In this document: positions 9,290 through 18,327 of the stretch, one piece after another
Layout: each line of letters starts with the position of its first letter
How positions within the stretch are numbered: the stretch's first letter is position 1
Origin: Amphibacillus jilinensis Y1
GTDB taxonomy: Bacteria; Bacillota; Bacilli; Bacillales; Amphibacillaceae
Reading direction: 5' to 3'
DNA length: 64,000 nt
Assembly: GCF_000306965.1 (NCBI RefSeq)
Contig: NZ_JH976439.1
Coordinates: 124,124-188,123 of the forward strand
The notes under the pieces: generated by a model
Told to the model about the DNA's origin: nothing
The model's input: the letters and a program-made list of their open reading frames with translations, nothing else
Database searches by the model: none
Made by a program: the position numbers and the translations under genes

Positions 9290-9320
9290 TCACCTAAACC
9301 CCAACAAATATGATAGAGCC
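9290..9320 (-). repeat. ISL3 terminal sequence
   Basis: On the minus strand GGCTCTATCATATTTG begins at 9320, about 120 bp before the broken ISL3 transposase start. ISL3 elements typically begin GGCTCTT/A. Confidence 0.55.
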
Positions 9321-9389
9321 GTTTTTATTTTATCCACTCACAAAAAAAGTTTTGGATAAAATATCTATTTATAACATATACTGGTTTTT

Positions 9390-9805
9390 ATGTATAGTAT
9401 TTACTCTAATTTCTCTATTCTTGGGTTTTTTAGCATAATTGGGAACCAAATGATATACCAGTTTTTAATTATGATTTTTATTGATAATGATTTTTCAAAT
9501 CAAATGACCAAACGCCATTTTCTTTCAATTTGTTCTAAAACAAGCATGGGTACAAATATTATTTTATTTTCTATTAACCTTATTATTTTCTTAATGTACT
9601 CTGATTTTGACCATATTGCATATCTTCTATCGAATTATGGACCACTCATAAATAATCTAATGGTGATAATTGGGTCTGTGTTTATAAGATATTTATAAAT
9701 CTTTGGTTTAAAGAAAGAAGACTTTTGCAATTCGTTACATTTTGTATTCTCCCATATACCGCACTTGTTTTTATTATAGAATTCTTACCAAGATTTTTAT
9801 TTTAA
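9390..9805 (+). pseudogene. Decayed integral membrane protein, frameshifted
   Basis: Two consecutive frames both encode strongly hydrophobic segments. The first is 9390-9698; the second continues from about 9690 to a stop at 9803-9805, reading LWFKERRLLQFVTFC and then a membrane helix ending EFLPRFLF. One frameshift near 9690 would join them. This resembles a multi-pass permease remnant such as an ABC-2 type membrane subunit, but I cannot name the family. It lies immediately upstream of another membrane protein in the same direction. Confidence 0.4.
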
Positions 9806-9845
9806 ACTAAACTTTAAACCATAATCATAGTTAGGATGTGTCATA

Positions 9846-10493
9846 ATGTTTATAAGAGAAACAGTAAAGGTGTTCTTAAAAGGTCCAAAAATAGAATTAT
9901 TATCTTTGATTGTAGGATTAACATTTATGCTAACATTGGCAAATATAGAAATGCATCATTGGTCATGGTTGGTCTCTTTAGGATTCATGCTCTTATGTAC
10001 GACTATATTCCGATTCATCACAGTTGATAAAAAGTATTATCTTAATGATCAATCTAAATTAACTTATAAAAATGTTGTAGATTATGTAGTCAGTAAAAAT
10101 TTATTTACAATCCTTTTTGTACTGCTTATTCTTTCTCTTGTTTTTGTAATTAGTAGTTTTTTTAAAGGGGGCCAATTTGAATTTCAAAAAATCGGCAACA
10201 TAATCATTTATTGTTTGTTTGTTTTGGGTTCTGATAATATAATTTATAGTTTCAATAACAAGCCAGTACCTAGTTATGCCAGTGGATTTAAACGAAATGA
10301 ATTAGAAGATATTAAAGTGGGCTGGACAAATTTAAAAAGTCAACTCCCTTCATTTATTATGATTGGTTTATACTGTGTGATTTTTTTTGTTATAGATTTT
10401 GTTCCTGATTTGTTCTCCTCAATCGTTTACTATATTACTGGTTTTTGTACCTTAATTTATTTTATGAAATTAGAAAAAAAGAAAGAAACATAG
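9846..10493 (+). CDS. Hypothetical multi-pass membrane protein
   Basis: The 215-residue protein has about six hydrophobic helices: roughly residues 17-33, 40-57, 87-107, 122-140, 170-188 and 192-206. It has a lysine/glutamate C-terminus and no recognised motif. The ATG at 9846 is preceded by only a weak TTAGGATG-like site. It follows a frameshifted membrane-protein remnant and is enclosed by ISL3/IS21 remnants. The pair could be the membrane subunits of a lost ABC exporter, but there is no ATPase gene nearby to support that. Confidence 0.55.
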   Translation: MFIRETVKVFLKGPKIELLSLIVGLTFMLTLANIEMHHWSWLVSLGFMLLCTTIFRFITVDKKYYLNDQSKLTYKNVVDYVVSKNLFTILFVLLILSLVFVISSFFKGGQFEFQKIGNIIIYCLFVLGSDNIIYSFNNKPVPSYASGFKRNELEDIKVGWTNLKSQLPSFIMIGLYCVIFFVIDFVPDLFSSIVYYITGFCTLIYFMKLEKKKET

Positions 10494-10663
10494 ATAATAT
10501 GCTAGAGGATTACTTTAAATTTTCAGCTAATTTTTGGCTCTTCGCCATTTTCTGTGTAACTCGCACATTTCAGCCTTTTCGTAGGCTAGTATTTTCCCTT
10601 CTTCGCCTAACTACCACTTAGATGATAGAGCAGAGGGGGCAAGCGATTTGGACTTGACGCTTA
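10494..10663. other. Intergenic with ISL3 terminus
   Basis: Contains GGCTCTTCGCCATTTTC at about 10535, a typical ISL3 terminus that belongs to the second ISL3 fragment, and the inverted IS21-like terminus ACTTGACGCTTACA at 10652-10665. Confidence 0.55.
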
Positions 10664-10895
10664 CACGGCATCATCTACAATATGCAAAGGGGAAGAAACG
10701 ATAGATTGACGCTGTTTAGAGCACTCTAATTTTACGCGTATTCGAAAGTTCTCCATGTTACGAAAACCATAAGAAATACGTTTTCTATTCTTAATCTTAT
10801 GGTTGGTTCTTTCTGTTCTAGCATTTGTATAGGGTTGTTCGAAATAGTTTAAAATATACGATTTCCATGTATCTAACGTCTTAACGCCTTTTGCT
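10664..10895 (-). pseudogene. ISL3-family transposase, C-terminal fragment
   Basis: The minus strand encodes the conserved ISL3 C-terminus: YFEQPYTNARTER, then HKIKNRKRISYGFRNMENF and a short basic tail, ending in a stop at 10664. The catalytic domain upstream is missing. It is a different copy from the N-terminal piece at 8430-9202, because the order on the strand is wrong for one gene. Confidence 0.85.
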
Positions 10896-11342
10896 TTATT
10901 TGTATAATTCTATTATAGTGATAGTTCTCCCAGTTTTCAAGAATGTATGTTCCCTACCACATTAGATTGATGTTAGAGTAAAATGTTTATGGGAGAATAA
11001 ATACCTCAACTTTTGGTGTTGAAGTCTATAGACTTTAACACCAAAAGTTGAGGCGAGCAAGCGAAGCGCGGTAGAAGAAAATCCCCCTATTCGCTGCGTC
11101 TATTTTATTGACATAATTTTACTTTTACATAGATTGTTGTAATATGTAAGTTTATGTCCCCCACAATTAATTTCTTTCCCTCCCCAAATCCCCCTCAATC
11201 CCTTGCCACCGTTACTCTCAACTTTGTTCCTATTTCTTATACGCAATTAGTGTTTTTCCTTAAAACAACCAATTTTGACCCGAAATATTCGATGCGAAAT
11301 TTGTCGAACAGTATCTTTGTTTTTCCGTTACAGAGAAAAAAC
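10896..11342. other. Intergenic with long palindrome
   Basis: No gene is recognised between the ISL3 fragment and the IS3 element. The notable structure is the 50-bp palindrome at 11004-11053. The small frame at 11154-11372 overlaps the IS terminus and has no ribosome binding site. Confidence 0.5.
11004..11053. repeat. 50-bp near-perfect palindrome
   Basis: Two 25-bp arms starting CCTCAACTTTTGG are inverted with no spacer and differ at a single position. As RNA this would form a very stable hairpin. It is not followed by a clear T-run on either side, so a normal terminator is unlikely. Confidence 0.8.
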
Positions 11343-11420
11343 TGGATAGGCTACACTAAGTTGGACAGATGAAATAAGGGCTTGTAAACTTAGACTATTA
11401 ACTTAAGGGAGCGTGCTACT

Positions 11421-11702
11421 ATGACACGTCAACGTCGAACTTTTACACCCGAATTTAAACTGCAATTAGTGAAGCTTTATGAAAATGGAAAATCTCGTGC
11501 AGACATTGCTAGAGAATATGATATTACACCTTCTGCGTTAGATCGTTGGATTAAAAATCATCAGGAAACAGGTTCATTTGCCGCCAAAGATAATCGTTCT
11601 GAAGAAGAAAATGAACTGATGCAACTTCGCAAAGAAAATCAACGTTTACTGATGGAGAACGATATTTTAAAGCAAGCAGCGCTGATCATGGGACGAAAAT
11701 AG
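11421..11702 (+). CDS. IS3-family transposase OrfA
   Basis: This 93-residue DNA-binding subunit has the IS3 helix-turn-helix (RTFTPEFKLQLVKLY, SRADIAREYDITPSALDRWI) followed by a leucine-zipper coiled coil (ELMQLRKENQRLLMEND-like). The start has an AAGGGAG ribosome binding site. It ends 2 bp before orfB in another frame; IS3 elements make the active OrfAB fusion by a -1 frameshift near the end of orfA. Confidence 0.95.
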   Translation: MTRQRRTFTPEFKLQLVKLYENGKSRADIAREYDITPSALDRWIKNHQETGSFAAKDNRSEEENELMQLRKENQRLLMENDILKQAALIMGRK

Positions 11703-11704
11703 AT

Positions 11705-12550
11705 GTGATTCGAAATAACGCTCATAACTATTCGGTATCAGCAATGTGTAACGTCCTCGATATTCCAAAAAGTACGTATTACTACCATGTCGATGTAGCA
11801 GGCAAACGTGCACAGAGAGATGAAGATAAAGAGCTTTCTAAAGAAATTGTTCGTATTTTTAAAGAGAGTCGAAACAATTATGGTACACGCAAAATCAAGA
11901 AAGAATTAGCGAAGTTACCTGAACCAAAATATGTTTCACGTCGCCGTATTGGTCGACTCATGAACGAAGTAGGACTCGTGTCGAATTATACAGTGGCACA
12001 ATTTAAACCACACAAATCAACGTGTAACGAAGCTCCTGTAAAGAATGAATTACAGCGCCAATTTAAGCAAGATCAACAATTAGCTGTCATTGTCATCGAT
12101 TTAACATACGTCCGTGTCGGAAAAAAGTGGCATTATGTATGCCTATTTGTGGACCTTTTCAATCGCGAAATCATCGGCCGTAGTGCTGGAGCAAATAAGA
12201 CAGCAGACCTTGTATATCAAGCCATTACAAGTATTCAAGCCAATCTGAATGACATAAAAATGTTCCATACAGACCGTGGAAAAGAGTTTGATAATCAGCT
12301 CATTTCAGAAGCTCTTGAAACATTTGGTATCCAGAGATCACTAAGCATGAAAGGATGCCCTTATGACAACGCCGTGGCCGAAGCTACATTTAAGGTATTC
12401 AAAACAGAATTCGCTAACGGAGCTCATTTCTCTTCTCTTCAACAGCTCGCTCTTGAACTTGATGATTATGTTCATTGGTTCAATAACATTCGAATTCACG
12501 GAACACTAGGCTATTTAACACCAGTAGAATTCAAGCAACAGACCTTATAA
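11705..12550 (+). CDS. IS3-family transposase OrfB (DDE integrase)
   Basis: The 281-residue rve-type integrase has an intact DDE triad: Asp in VIDLTYV, Asp in FHTDRGKEF, and Glu in NAVAEATFKVFK. An N-terminal HTH_21 block (NYGTRKIKKEL) precedes it. A GTG at 11705 is a possible independent start, but normal expression is as a frameshift fusion with OrfA. The gene looks intact, so the element may be active. Confidence 0.94.
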   Translation: MIRNNAHNYSVSAMCNVLDIPKSTYYYHVDVAGKRAQRDEDKELSKEIVRIFKESRNNYGTRKIKKELAKLPEPKYVSRRRIGRLMNEVGLVSNYTVAQFKPHKSTCNEAPVKNELQRQFKQDQQLAVIVIDLTYVRVGKKWHYVCLFVDLFNREIIGRSAGANKTADLVYQAITSIQANLNDIKMFHTDRGKEFDNQLISEALETFGIQRSLSMKGCPYDNAVAEATFKVFKTEFANGAHFSSLQQLALELDDYVHWFNNIRIHGTLGYLTPVEFKQQTL

Positions 12551-12709
12551 TTTTTGTCCAGTTTAGTGTTGACATTCCAATGTTTTCTTAAAGACTTTTG
12601 GAGGATACTTGATATGTTTCTAGCAACCTTTTAGCCTCAATAACTAAAGATGGCAGACCATTCGAAAAGTTACGTTTTAGATGAAGGACATGTCATTGCT
12701 GATTCTCTT

Positions 12710-12779
12710 GGAAGAGTCTCGACTTTTCTTTATACTCTTTACTTTTACCTTCTACCATAGAAACCCTTATAAATGGCAT
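12710..12779 (-). pseudogene. 4-oxalocrotonate tautomerase-like gene, 5' remnant
   Basis: ATG at 12779 follows an AAGGAGTGAG ribosome binding site that overlaps the oxidoreductase stop. It reads MPFIRVSMVEGKSKEYKEK, the conserved tautomerase N-terminus with catalytic Pro2, and then loses frame. The rest (to about 12580) contains other short broken coding stretches. It probably was the second gene of the oxidoreductase operon before IS3 arrived. Confidence 0.55.
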
Positions 12780-12787
12780 CTGTCAAC

Positions 12788-13909
12788 TCACTCCTTATCC
12801 GTTATAATTATTTTTCTACCTGACTTTGCTGATTCTCGTACGTTATCTAATAATCGATGAAGTTTAACTGCATCATTGAAATTAGGAATCTTACGCTTGT
12901 TTTCGAGTATATCTTTAGCAAATATGTTATAAGCCTTTTCTATATATTCTTTAGGACTCGTATCTTTTTCTAAAGGTAACATAACTTCTTCAATAGAAGC
13001 CCCCTCTTTATCATCACCTAAGCCCGAGTAATCTGGATGAGAGATTTTCTCTAACCTTAAATTTCCAAACTGGACATGCCCCGATGAATTGGATTGTGTT
13101 AATCGAAATACACCTTTTTCACCTCTAATCTCTAAATGAAACTTTGGAGATACCCCTGCTTGAATGTGAATAGAAGTTGATATGTTATCACCAAGAGTAC
13201 CTTGAACTAAAATTTGATCAGCAGTATCCTTTACTATCCTTTCACCTGTTTCTCGTATAATAGCTTCCTTGTAATTCGTGTTCATAATAGCTGAAAGTTC
13301 CTTGAAATCACCTAATGTATGACAAAGAACATCCAGAGCATGCCCTCCATGTATGGTGAGTAAATTCGCTCCATTTTCTTCTTTTAAGAGATAGGCACTT
13401 CTTTGATCCGTTATCCTCCCTTTTACTTGAGTAGATACCTCCATTGTACAAGAAAGTATCTTCCCTATTTCATTCCTTTCTAATGCTTTCTTTAAATAAC
13501 TAATTTCAGGAGATTGTCTCCCTTGTAATCCGACAGCATGATGTATCCCTTTTTTGTCAGCTAGTTTTGCTAACTCTATAGCTTCCTGTGTATTCCTACC
13601 TAGTGGCCATTCACAATTGATATGCTTTCCTTTTGAAATAGCACTCTTAGCAATCTCATAATGAAAAGGCACTTTTACACTTACAACCACTAAATCAACA
13701 TCTTTTGATTCTACTAATTTGCTGTAATCTGCAAAAGGTATAGCATTGAATTCCATCGCACTTTTCATCGCACTCTCCATATTTGACGTACCTATTGCTT
13801 TAATTTGGTAAATAAGGTTCGCTTTTAGGGCTGGAATATGGGTTTGACTGGCCCATTGATTATTTAATGATCCACCCACTATTCCTACATTAATCTGTTT
13901 ACTATCCAT
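12788..13909 (-). CDS. Gfo/Idh/MocA-family oxidoreductase
   Basis: The 373-residue protein has an N-terminal Rossmann domain (VGIVGGS near residues 7-13) and the conserved EWPLGRN motif (about residue 93), which replaces the family's usual EKP. A C-terminal alpha/beta substrate domain carries ANLLTIHGGHALD. Family members oxidise or reduce sugars, inositols or related compounds with NAD(P); the substrate is unknown. The ATG at 13909 has a GGAGGGGG site and is chosen over the upstream frame start at 13945. It is divergent from a LysR regulator across a dyad-containing promoter region. Confidence 0.9.
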   Translation of the reverse strand: MDSKQINVGIVGGSLNNQWASQTHIPALKANLIYQIKAIGTSNMESAMKSAMEFNAIPFADYSKLVESKDVDLVVVSVKVPFHYEIAKSAISKGKHINCEWPLGRNTQEAIELAKLADKKGIHHAVGLQGRQSPEISYLKKALERNEIGKILSCTMEVSTQVKGRITDQRSAYLLKEENGANLLTIHGGHALDVLCHTLGDFKELSAIMNTNYKEAIIRETGERIVKDTADQILVQGTLGDNISTSIHIQAGVSPKFHLEIRGEKGVFRLTQSNSSGHVQFGNLRLEKISHPDYSGLGDDKEGASIEEVMLPLEKDTSPKEYIEKAYNIFAKDILENKRKIPNFNDAVKLHRLLDNVRESAKSGRKIIITDKE

Positions 13910-13967
13910 AAATCCCCCTCCAAAACTCATAAATAAGAAAATCATTAATGTAATTATAATCCCAAAG

Positions 13968-14006
13968 TGATAACATTAATAATGTTATCAAATGATACGT
14001 CTATCA
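13968..14006. promoter_or_regulatory. Probable LysR operator in divergent promoter
   Basis: Between the oxidoreductase and the lysR-type gene are a perfect inverted repeat TGATAACATT-aat-AATGTTATCA (13968-13990) and a second dyad TGATA-N4-TATCA (13993-14006). A divergent gene pair with dyads of the T-N-A type is the standard LysR arrangement; binding is inferred. Confidence 0.65.
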
Positions 14007-14034
14007 CTTTTTTTGATAAGGAGATTAGTTTGTT

Positions 14035-14892
14035 ATGCATATTGAAGACATGAATGTTTTTATTTCAGTCGCAGAATTGAAAAGTATGTCAGCAGCAGCA
14101 ATTAAATTGAATCACCTCCAATCTAATATATCTGCAAAAATAAAAAAAATTGAGACCCACTATAATAACGAATTGTTTATTCGAAATTCAAAAGGTGTCA
14201 AGTTAACGAAAAAAGGAGAGGAATTATACCACCAATATAAGAAAATCATCCTTCTCTGGGAACAAACCGAAAACCAAATGAAATATCATGATAAAAGTTT
14301 ACGGATTGGAACCATGGTATCTTTTGGCGGAAAACAAATTTCTGCTGCTTTAAATGATCTATCTAAAGCACACCCTGATTTGAATGTTACTTTAAAAACA
14401 GGTTCGACTGAGGAAATTGATCAACTACTTACTGAAGGGCAAATTGATATTGGCGTCACCATTGGATCATTCAATAACAAACATATAAATTATGAAAAGT
14501 CAGGTACTGAAGAAATGGTGATAATAGGGGGGAATATTAGTCAAGAAACAACATTTAATAAATATTTATTCCAGAAAAATGTCCTGATACTTTCCGAGAA
14601 ATGTCTCTATCATTCAATATTACGTAATATATATGATACTTTGAACATTAAATCGGGGGACTTCATTGAAATTGGTGATCCTGAAACTTTAATTCAATTT
14701 GCATCAATAGGTATGGGGATTACGCTAATCCCCAAAAGAATTGCATCTTACTATAACGTAGATTCCTATTTAGAAGTACCGAAACCCTTTAAATATATGG
14801 ATTCTTATTACACTAGAAGATTGAATTACGAATTATCACCTATCGAAAAACAATTTTTCGAACTAAATAACAAATATATCTTTAGTTTCTAA
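14035..14892 (+). CDS. LysR-family transcriptional regulator
   Basis: This 285-residue regulator has an N-terminal winged helix (AELKSMSAAAIKLNHLQSNISAKIKKIE, residues about 14-45), a linker helix, and a periplasmic-binding-type effector domain beginning LRIGTMVSFGGKQI near residue 88. The ribosome binding site is AAGGAG. Its divergent neighbour, the Gfo/Idh/MocA oxidoreductase, is the probable target through the dyads at 13968-14006. The effector is unknown. Confidence 0.92.
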   Translation: MHIEDMNVFISVAELKSMSAAAIKLNHLQSNISAKIKKIETHYNNELFIRNSKGVKLTKKGEELYHQYKKIILLWEQTENQMKYHDKSLRIGTMVSFGGKQISAALNDLSKAHPDLNVTLKTGSTEEIDQLLTEGQIDIGVTIGSFNNKHINYEKSGTEEMVIIGGNISQETTFNKYLFQKNVLILSEKCLYHSILRNIYDTLNIKSGDFIEIGDPETLIQFASIGMGITLIPKRIASYYNVDSYLEVPKPFKYMDSYYTRRLNYELSPIEKQFFELNNKYIFSF

Positions 14893-15642
14893 AATAATGG
14901 CAATGATTGAGATAACTCATCCTTTCACTTCGATTCCGTTTATAAAAAAATGACGGTCCATAGGGAGAAACATGAATTCCAAATGAATTCCTACTCTACT
15001 TCTAACCTGAAGAACGAACGAAAAAACCAGATAAAATAACTGGAATCACTCGACTCTAGCGTGGGGAAACCAACTGAAAAAGAACTGGATCAAGACTGAA
15101 CCATTACTGGCAAAGGATTGGGGGAATATAGAATTGAAGTAAACGACTGGATATAGATTGAATACTGATTGAAAATTGGATTGTATTACTTTTGGATTTC
15201 CACCTAATTTTACATAAAAAAACCGAAAGTCTGCCGGAAAAGGACCGGAAAAAACTTCGGGATTGGAACGTTAATTTTCTTTAGGGAACGCAATATTTTA
15301 TCTAAGGAAGGAAATTTTTATTGAAGACAATTGGCTCCAGCCTGAAAATTAATTGATATTACGATTGAATTAAATAATTTTCTGCCGTTCTTGTTTCCCC
15401 TACGCTCTTCGCTCCAACTATTTAGCAGTAGGTACCGACTTTCTAGCTTGGGGAGAAGAAATAGACAGGGAGATATAATAGAAAAAATAAAAATGTATAT
15501 AAGAACTTATCCTACCAGTATAATGCCATATGGAACTTATCCGTTTCTTTACAAAAAAACATACAGTTTGCACCTTCTCCAAGAGAGAGCGTAAAAAGTT
15601 TTGTGTAAATGGTTATACTTTCCAATAAGGAGATGGTCATTT
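14893..15642. other. Gene-free stretch, nothing convincing
   Basis: This is 750 bp with no plausible gene. The small frame at 15391-15594 lacks a ribosome binding site and family features. The last ~60 bp, with TTTTGTGTAAATGG, look like the left end of the IS256-family remnant that follows. Confidence 0.5.
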
Positions 15643-16070
15643 ATGCAAGACTTTTTTTATGACAAAACAATTAAAGAGTTAAAGAAAGGTTGTCGCACAG
15701 TAGAAGATGTTCAGCAGATGATGAAGGATCTGTTTAAAGAAACGCTTCAACAAATATTCGAAGCGGAATTCGAAGAGGAGTTAGGCTACCAAAAACACAA
15801 TGTGAAAGGAAACAATACAGGTAACAGTCGAAACGAAGAAAATCAAATCAAAGTTTGGTGAAGTAGAACTTGATACACCAAGAGATCGAAATGGGGAGTA
15901 TGAGCCAAAGGTAATTAAGAAATACGAAAAAACGGTCAACGGAATAGAGGGACAAATATTAGGACTGTACGCTAAGGGAATGTCTACACGAGATATTGAA
16001 GATCAAATGAGAGATGTATATGGTATCGATATTTCCCCTACATTGGTTAGTAAAGTGCCCGATAAGCTAT
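15643..16070 (+). pseudogene. IS256-family transposase, truncated and frameshifted
   Basis: The ATG at 15643 (AAGGAGATGG site) opens an IS256 transposase N-terminus: KDLFKETLQQIFEAEFEEELGY, then a frameshift near 15835. It continues in another frame as FGEVELDTPRDRNGEYEP, VIKKYEK and IEGQILGLYAKGMSTRDIE. The reading breaks off after DISPTLVSKV. The catalytic domain is missing, and a Tn7-like left end begins at 16124. Confidence 0.9.
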
Positions 16071-16123
16071 CGCCAACGGAAAAGATGAGTGCATCACGCC
16101 CGCCTCTCCACGAACGCGCTTAC

Positions 16124-16290
16124 TGTAGCTTTAAAATAAAGTTTGATTAAAAATACCTCGCAGACCCATATTTTACGATAAATTAAAAGAAACCATTTTG
16201 AAAAAAAGACTGATCAAAATGGATTCTTTTCAGCAGGTTTAAGCTTGGTTTTTTTAAAAAAGTTTGATCATTTTCTACCTGTTTTGCTCC
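16124..16290 (+). repeat. Tn7-like left end with three spaced TnsB-type sites
   Basis: Three sites of the form AAAGTTTGAT(T/C)A or AAGACTGATCA lie about 70 and 60 bp apart. The middle one sits in the loop of an inverted repeat (CCATTTT / AAAATGG). The same architecture occurs at 22261, 23726 and 26873. Canonical Tn7 left ends also carry three spaced sites. Confidence 0.75.
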
Positions 16291-16396
16291 CCAACCAGGC
16301 CCGATTGTGGAAGATTTTTTTATATTGAATGGTATCGTTGTACTGTGCAGCAAATAGGTCTGCTTGTTCTAAATAATCATTTCTATTAATTTCAAT

Positions 16397-16906
16397 TCAA
16401 AACTCTTTTAACAACTCTTCAAACCATTGAAGATTTACTAGGTGGTGAGAACGTGAATTTTCCAACATTTTTTTAAAAGACGTTGATATAGATTGATCAT
16501 ACTCAATAGATTGTTCTAATAGTAAAATTTTCTTTTTTGTTTGTTCAATTTGTATTTCTATAAGATTTGTTAACTCCTCGCTTTTATATTCATTAGCAAA
16601 CAACATGGTTGCATAAAAAGATAAGTTTATATAGTCTGTCTTAGACCCGTACTTATACATCAAATTTCCAAATTCTCTATCGCCTAGTTCAGTAATGATA
16701 TAGTTATGCGTCTCTCTTGTATTGTCTAATTGGTCAACTTTTTTAATATATTGTTTTGCTTCTAATTGTTGAAGATTATAATAGAATGACCCTTTAGTGA
16801 AATTCACTATATATTTATAGTGTCTCTTTTTCATTAATGCTAGTAATTCATACCCGTAAGAACCTGGATTTTGTTTTAATAAACCTAAAATAAGTAATGG
16901 TATCAA
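16397..16906 (-). CDS. PadR-family transcriptional regulator
   Basis: The 169-residue protein has the PadR winged helix at its N-terminus (LLILGLLKQNPGSYGYELL, then FTKGSFYYNLQQLEAKQYI) and a C-terminal helical dimerisation part. The gene lies about 60 bp downstream of the esterase gene on the same strand and probably shares its transcript. The perfect palindromes in the esterase promoter (17923-17936, 17956-17969) are of the size expected for a PadR dimer, so autogenous repression of the two-gene unit is a reasonable inference. The inducing ligand is unknown. Confidence 0.9.
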   Translation of the reverse strand: MIPLLILGLLKQNPGSYGYELLALMKKRHYKYIVNFTKGSFYYNLQQLEAKQYIKKVDQLDNTRETHNYIITELGDREFGNLMYKYGSKTDYINLSFYATMLFANEYKSEELTNLIEIQIEQTKKKILLLEQSIEYDQSISTSFKKMLENSRSHHLVNLQWFEELLKEF

Positions 16907-16964
16907 AAAATAACTCCTTTTATTATTGATTAATTTTAATAGCTATTCCCTTTAATTAGGTTAA

Positions 16965-17813
16965 TCATTGTTTGTTGATTTGCGTGACTTGAGATACAAA
17001 TTCATCATATGTTATTTTCCCTAATGCAAAATCCATAGTTTTTATATATATCTTTTCTGCATTAGTATGTGTTCGATCCTGATTTAGTTTTAACCACTCA
17101 TTTTCATTAGTTAGAGGCTTCAAAACATGCTTCCTGCTAGAAAAGGCTTCAAAATATCGCAAACCAAATCTCCTTTGTGATAGAGCATCAATATGAATAC
17201 CATCAGGGTTAGAAGTTAATCCTGAAGCTGTGACAAAGTAGCAATGATCTTGTTCAAAAGCAAATTTTTGTAACTCTTGATTAACAAGATTATATTCAGT
17301 ACAGCTTTTACCAAATCCTTCTTTTCCTAAAAAATCTCCTAAACCACCAATTATAATTGGAATAGTTGGAGCATTTAATTCCTTTCTAAGAGAATTAATA
17401 ATTAAGAGGAGCTTCTCATAATATACTTTGTAGTTATCATTATTACTATCACTTTCTCCTTGATGCCATAGTATTCCAGTTAACTCACTACTTTGCATAG
17501 CAAATTTAGCTTCAGTTATTGCATGTCTAAAAAGCACTCCATCTACAGACCACTCACTCAAAGAACTTCCACCTTCAGCACAAGGAATTAAACCAATACT
17601 ATCTTCTTGATTTTGGCGACTCCATTCATCTGCAAATGAGCCTGCTAAACTTATCCCCGAAACAGGACGATCATAATTGATAGGCTCAGTCATCATTTGC
17701 CATTTCCCATTACGCAACATTTGTATTCTTTCATTATAGATCGAGGGTACTTCTTTAATAAACCCTCGTCCAGCCATATTTGACTGTCCTAACATTAAAA
17801 ACGATTTAATCAC
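16965..17813 (-). CDS. SASA-domain (sialate O-acetylesterase-like) carbohydrate esterase
   Basis: This 282-residue SGNH-type esterase has block I GQSNMAGRG (nucleophile Ser near residue 10), an oxyanion region with WHQGESD (about 135-141), and a C-terminal DGIHID carrying the Asp-x-x-His pair. It has no signal peptide, so it is cytoplasmic. Family members remove acetyl groups from sugars or xylan-derived oligosaccharides; the true substrate is unknown. It is transcribed from a consensus promoter at 17951-17978 with two palindromic operators, followed by the padR gene. Confidence 0.88.
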   Translation of the reverse strand: MIKSFLMLGQSNMAGRGFIKEVPSIYNERIQMLRNGKWQMMTEPINYDRPVSGISLAGSFADEWSRQNQEDSIGLIPCAEGGSSLSEWSVDGVLFRHAITEAKFAMQSSELTGILWHQGESDSNNDNYKVYYEKLLLIINSLRKELNAPTIPIIIGGLGDFLGKEGFGKSCTEYNLVNQELQKFAFEQDHCYFVTASGLTSNPDGIHIDALSQRRFGLRYFEAFSSRKHVLKPLTNENEWLKLNQDRTHTNAEKIYIKTMDFALGKITYDEFVSQVTQINKQ

Positions 17814-17922
17814 TTTTTGTTCTTCCTTTCAATTTTTAAATATTTATATGTTAAGTAATTACTCATTTAATTTATTGGTTCAATAGATTTTTCTAGATTA
17901 AGAAATTCAACCTATCAACCAA

Positions 17923-17978
17923 AGTCTAATTAGACTAGCGCACTAAGTATATTATAGTCTAATTAGACTTGTTGTCAA
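17923..17978 (-). promoter_or_regulatory. Esterase-padR promoter with twin palindromic operators
   Basis: On the minus strand a perfect TTGACA (17973-17978) and TATAAT (17951-17956) are separated by 16 bp. The 14-bp palindrome AGTCTAATTAGACT fills the spacer (17956-17969) and recurs downstream of the -10 box (17923-17936), 33 bp away, so both copies face the same side of the helix. This is a textbook repression geometry, probably for the PadR protein encoded in the same unit. Confidence 0.8.
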
Positions 17979-18102
17979 ATTCACATTGAAAAATACTTAC
18001 ACACGGAACTATTCACTAAACTCCTAGTGTGCTAAAGGCTATTCTTTCACAAAATCTCATATAAGTGAAGAATCTTACTGCTCTGTTAACGTCAGATAAG
18101 TA

Positions 18103-18127
18103 AGACGATTGCATTTAACAATCGTCT
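18103..18127. terminator. Short hairpin in intergenic region
   Basis: AGACGATTG-cattTAA-CAATCGTCT is a 9-bp perfect stem. No T-run follows; its role is unclear. The rest of 17980-18327 shows no gene. Confidence 0.35.
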
Positions 18128-18327
18128 CAAAAGAGAGCTATTTAATAAGCCGTATCGTTGTATTACGCTGCAAATGGATCAGTTGTTTGTTTTTCGTCTT
18201 TCTTTCTCAACATTAACTCCTGTTAGTTGAACAAAGGCACTTAAGAGTCATTTGCTTTTTAGTTACCTGTCTTATCCTACTAATTATTATCGTTCTCATT
18301 ATAGTATTTTTTCACTAGGTGACTACG

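Larger units (their letters stand above)
11343..12579 (+). mobile_element. IS3-family insertion sequence, apparently complete
   Basis: This is a 1237-bp element. The ends are imperfect inverted repeats beginning TGGATAGG (left) and, inverted, TGGAATGT (right), both followed by a shared ACACTAA and later TGGACA. It contains orfA and orfB in the usual IS3 arrangement with no obvious damage. Flanking bases (AAAAC / ATGTT) do not show a target duplication. A truncated inverted copy is at 6876-7033. Confidence 0.85.

Noticed and set aside
11335..12587. Target duplication around the complete IS3-family element
   Set aside because: The bases next to the inverted repeats (AAAAC and ATGTT) do not match.
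15391..15594. 67-codon plus-strand frame
   Set aside because: No ribosome binding site, no family features, in decayed DNA before an IS256 remnant.
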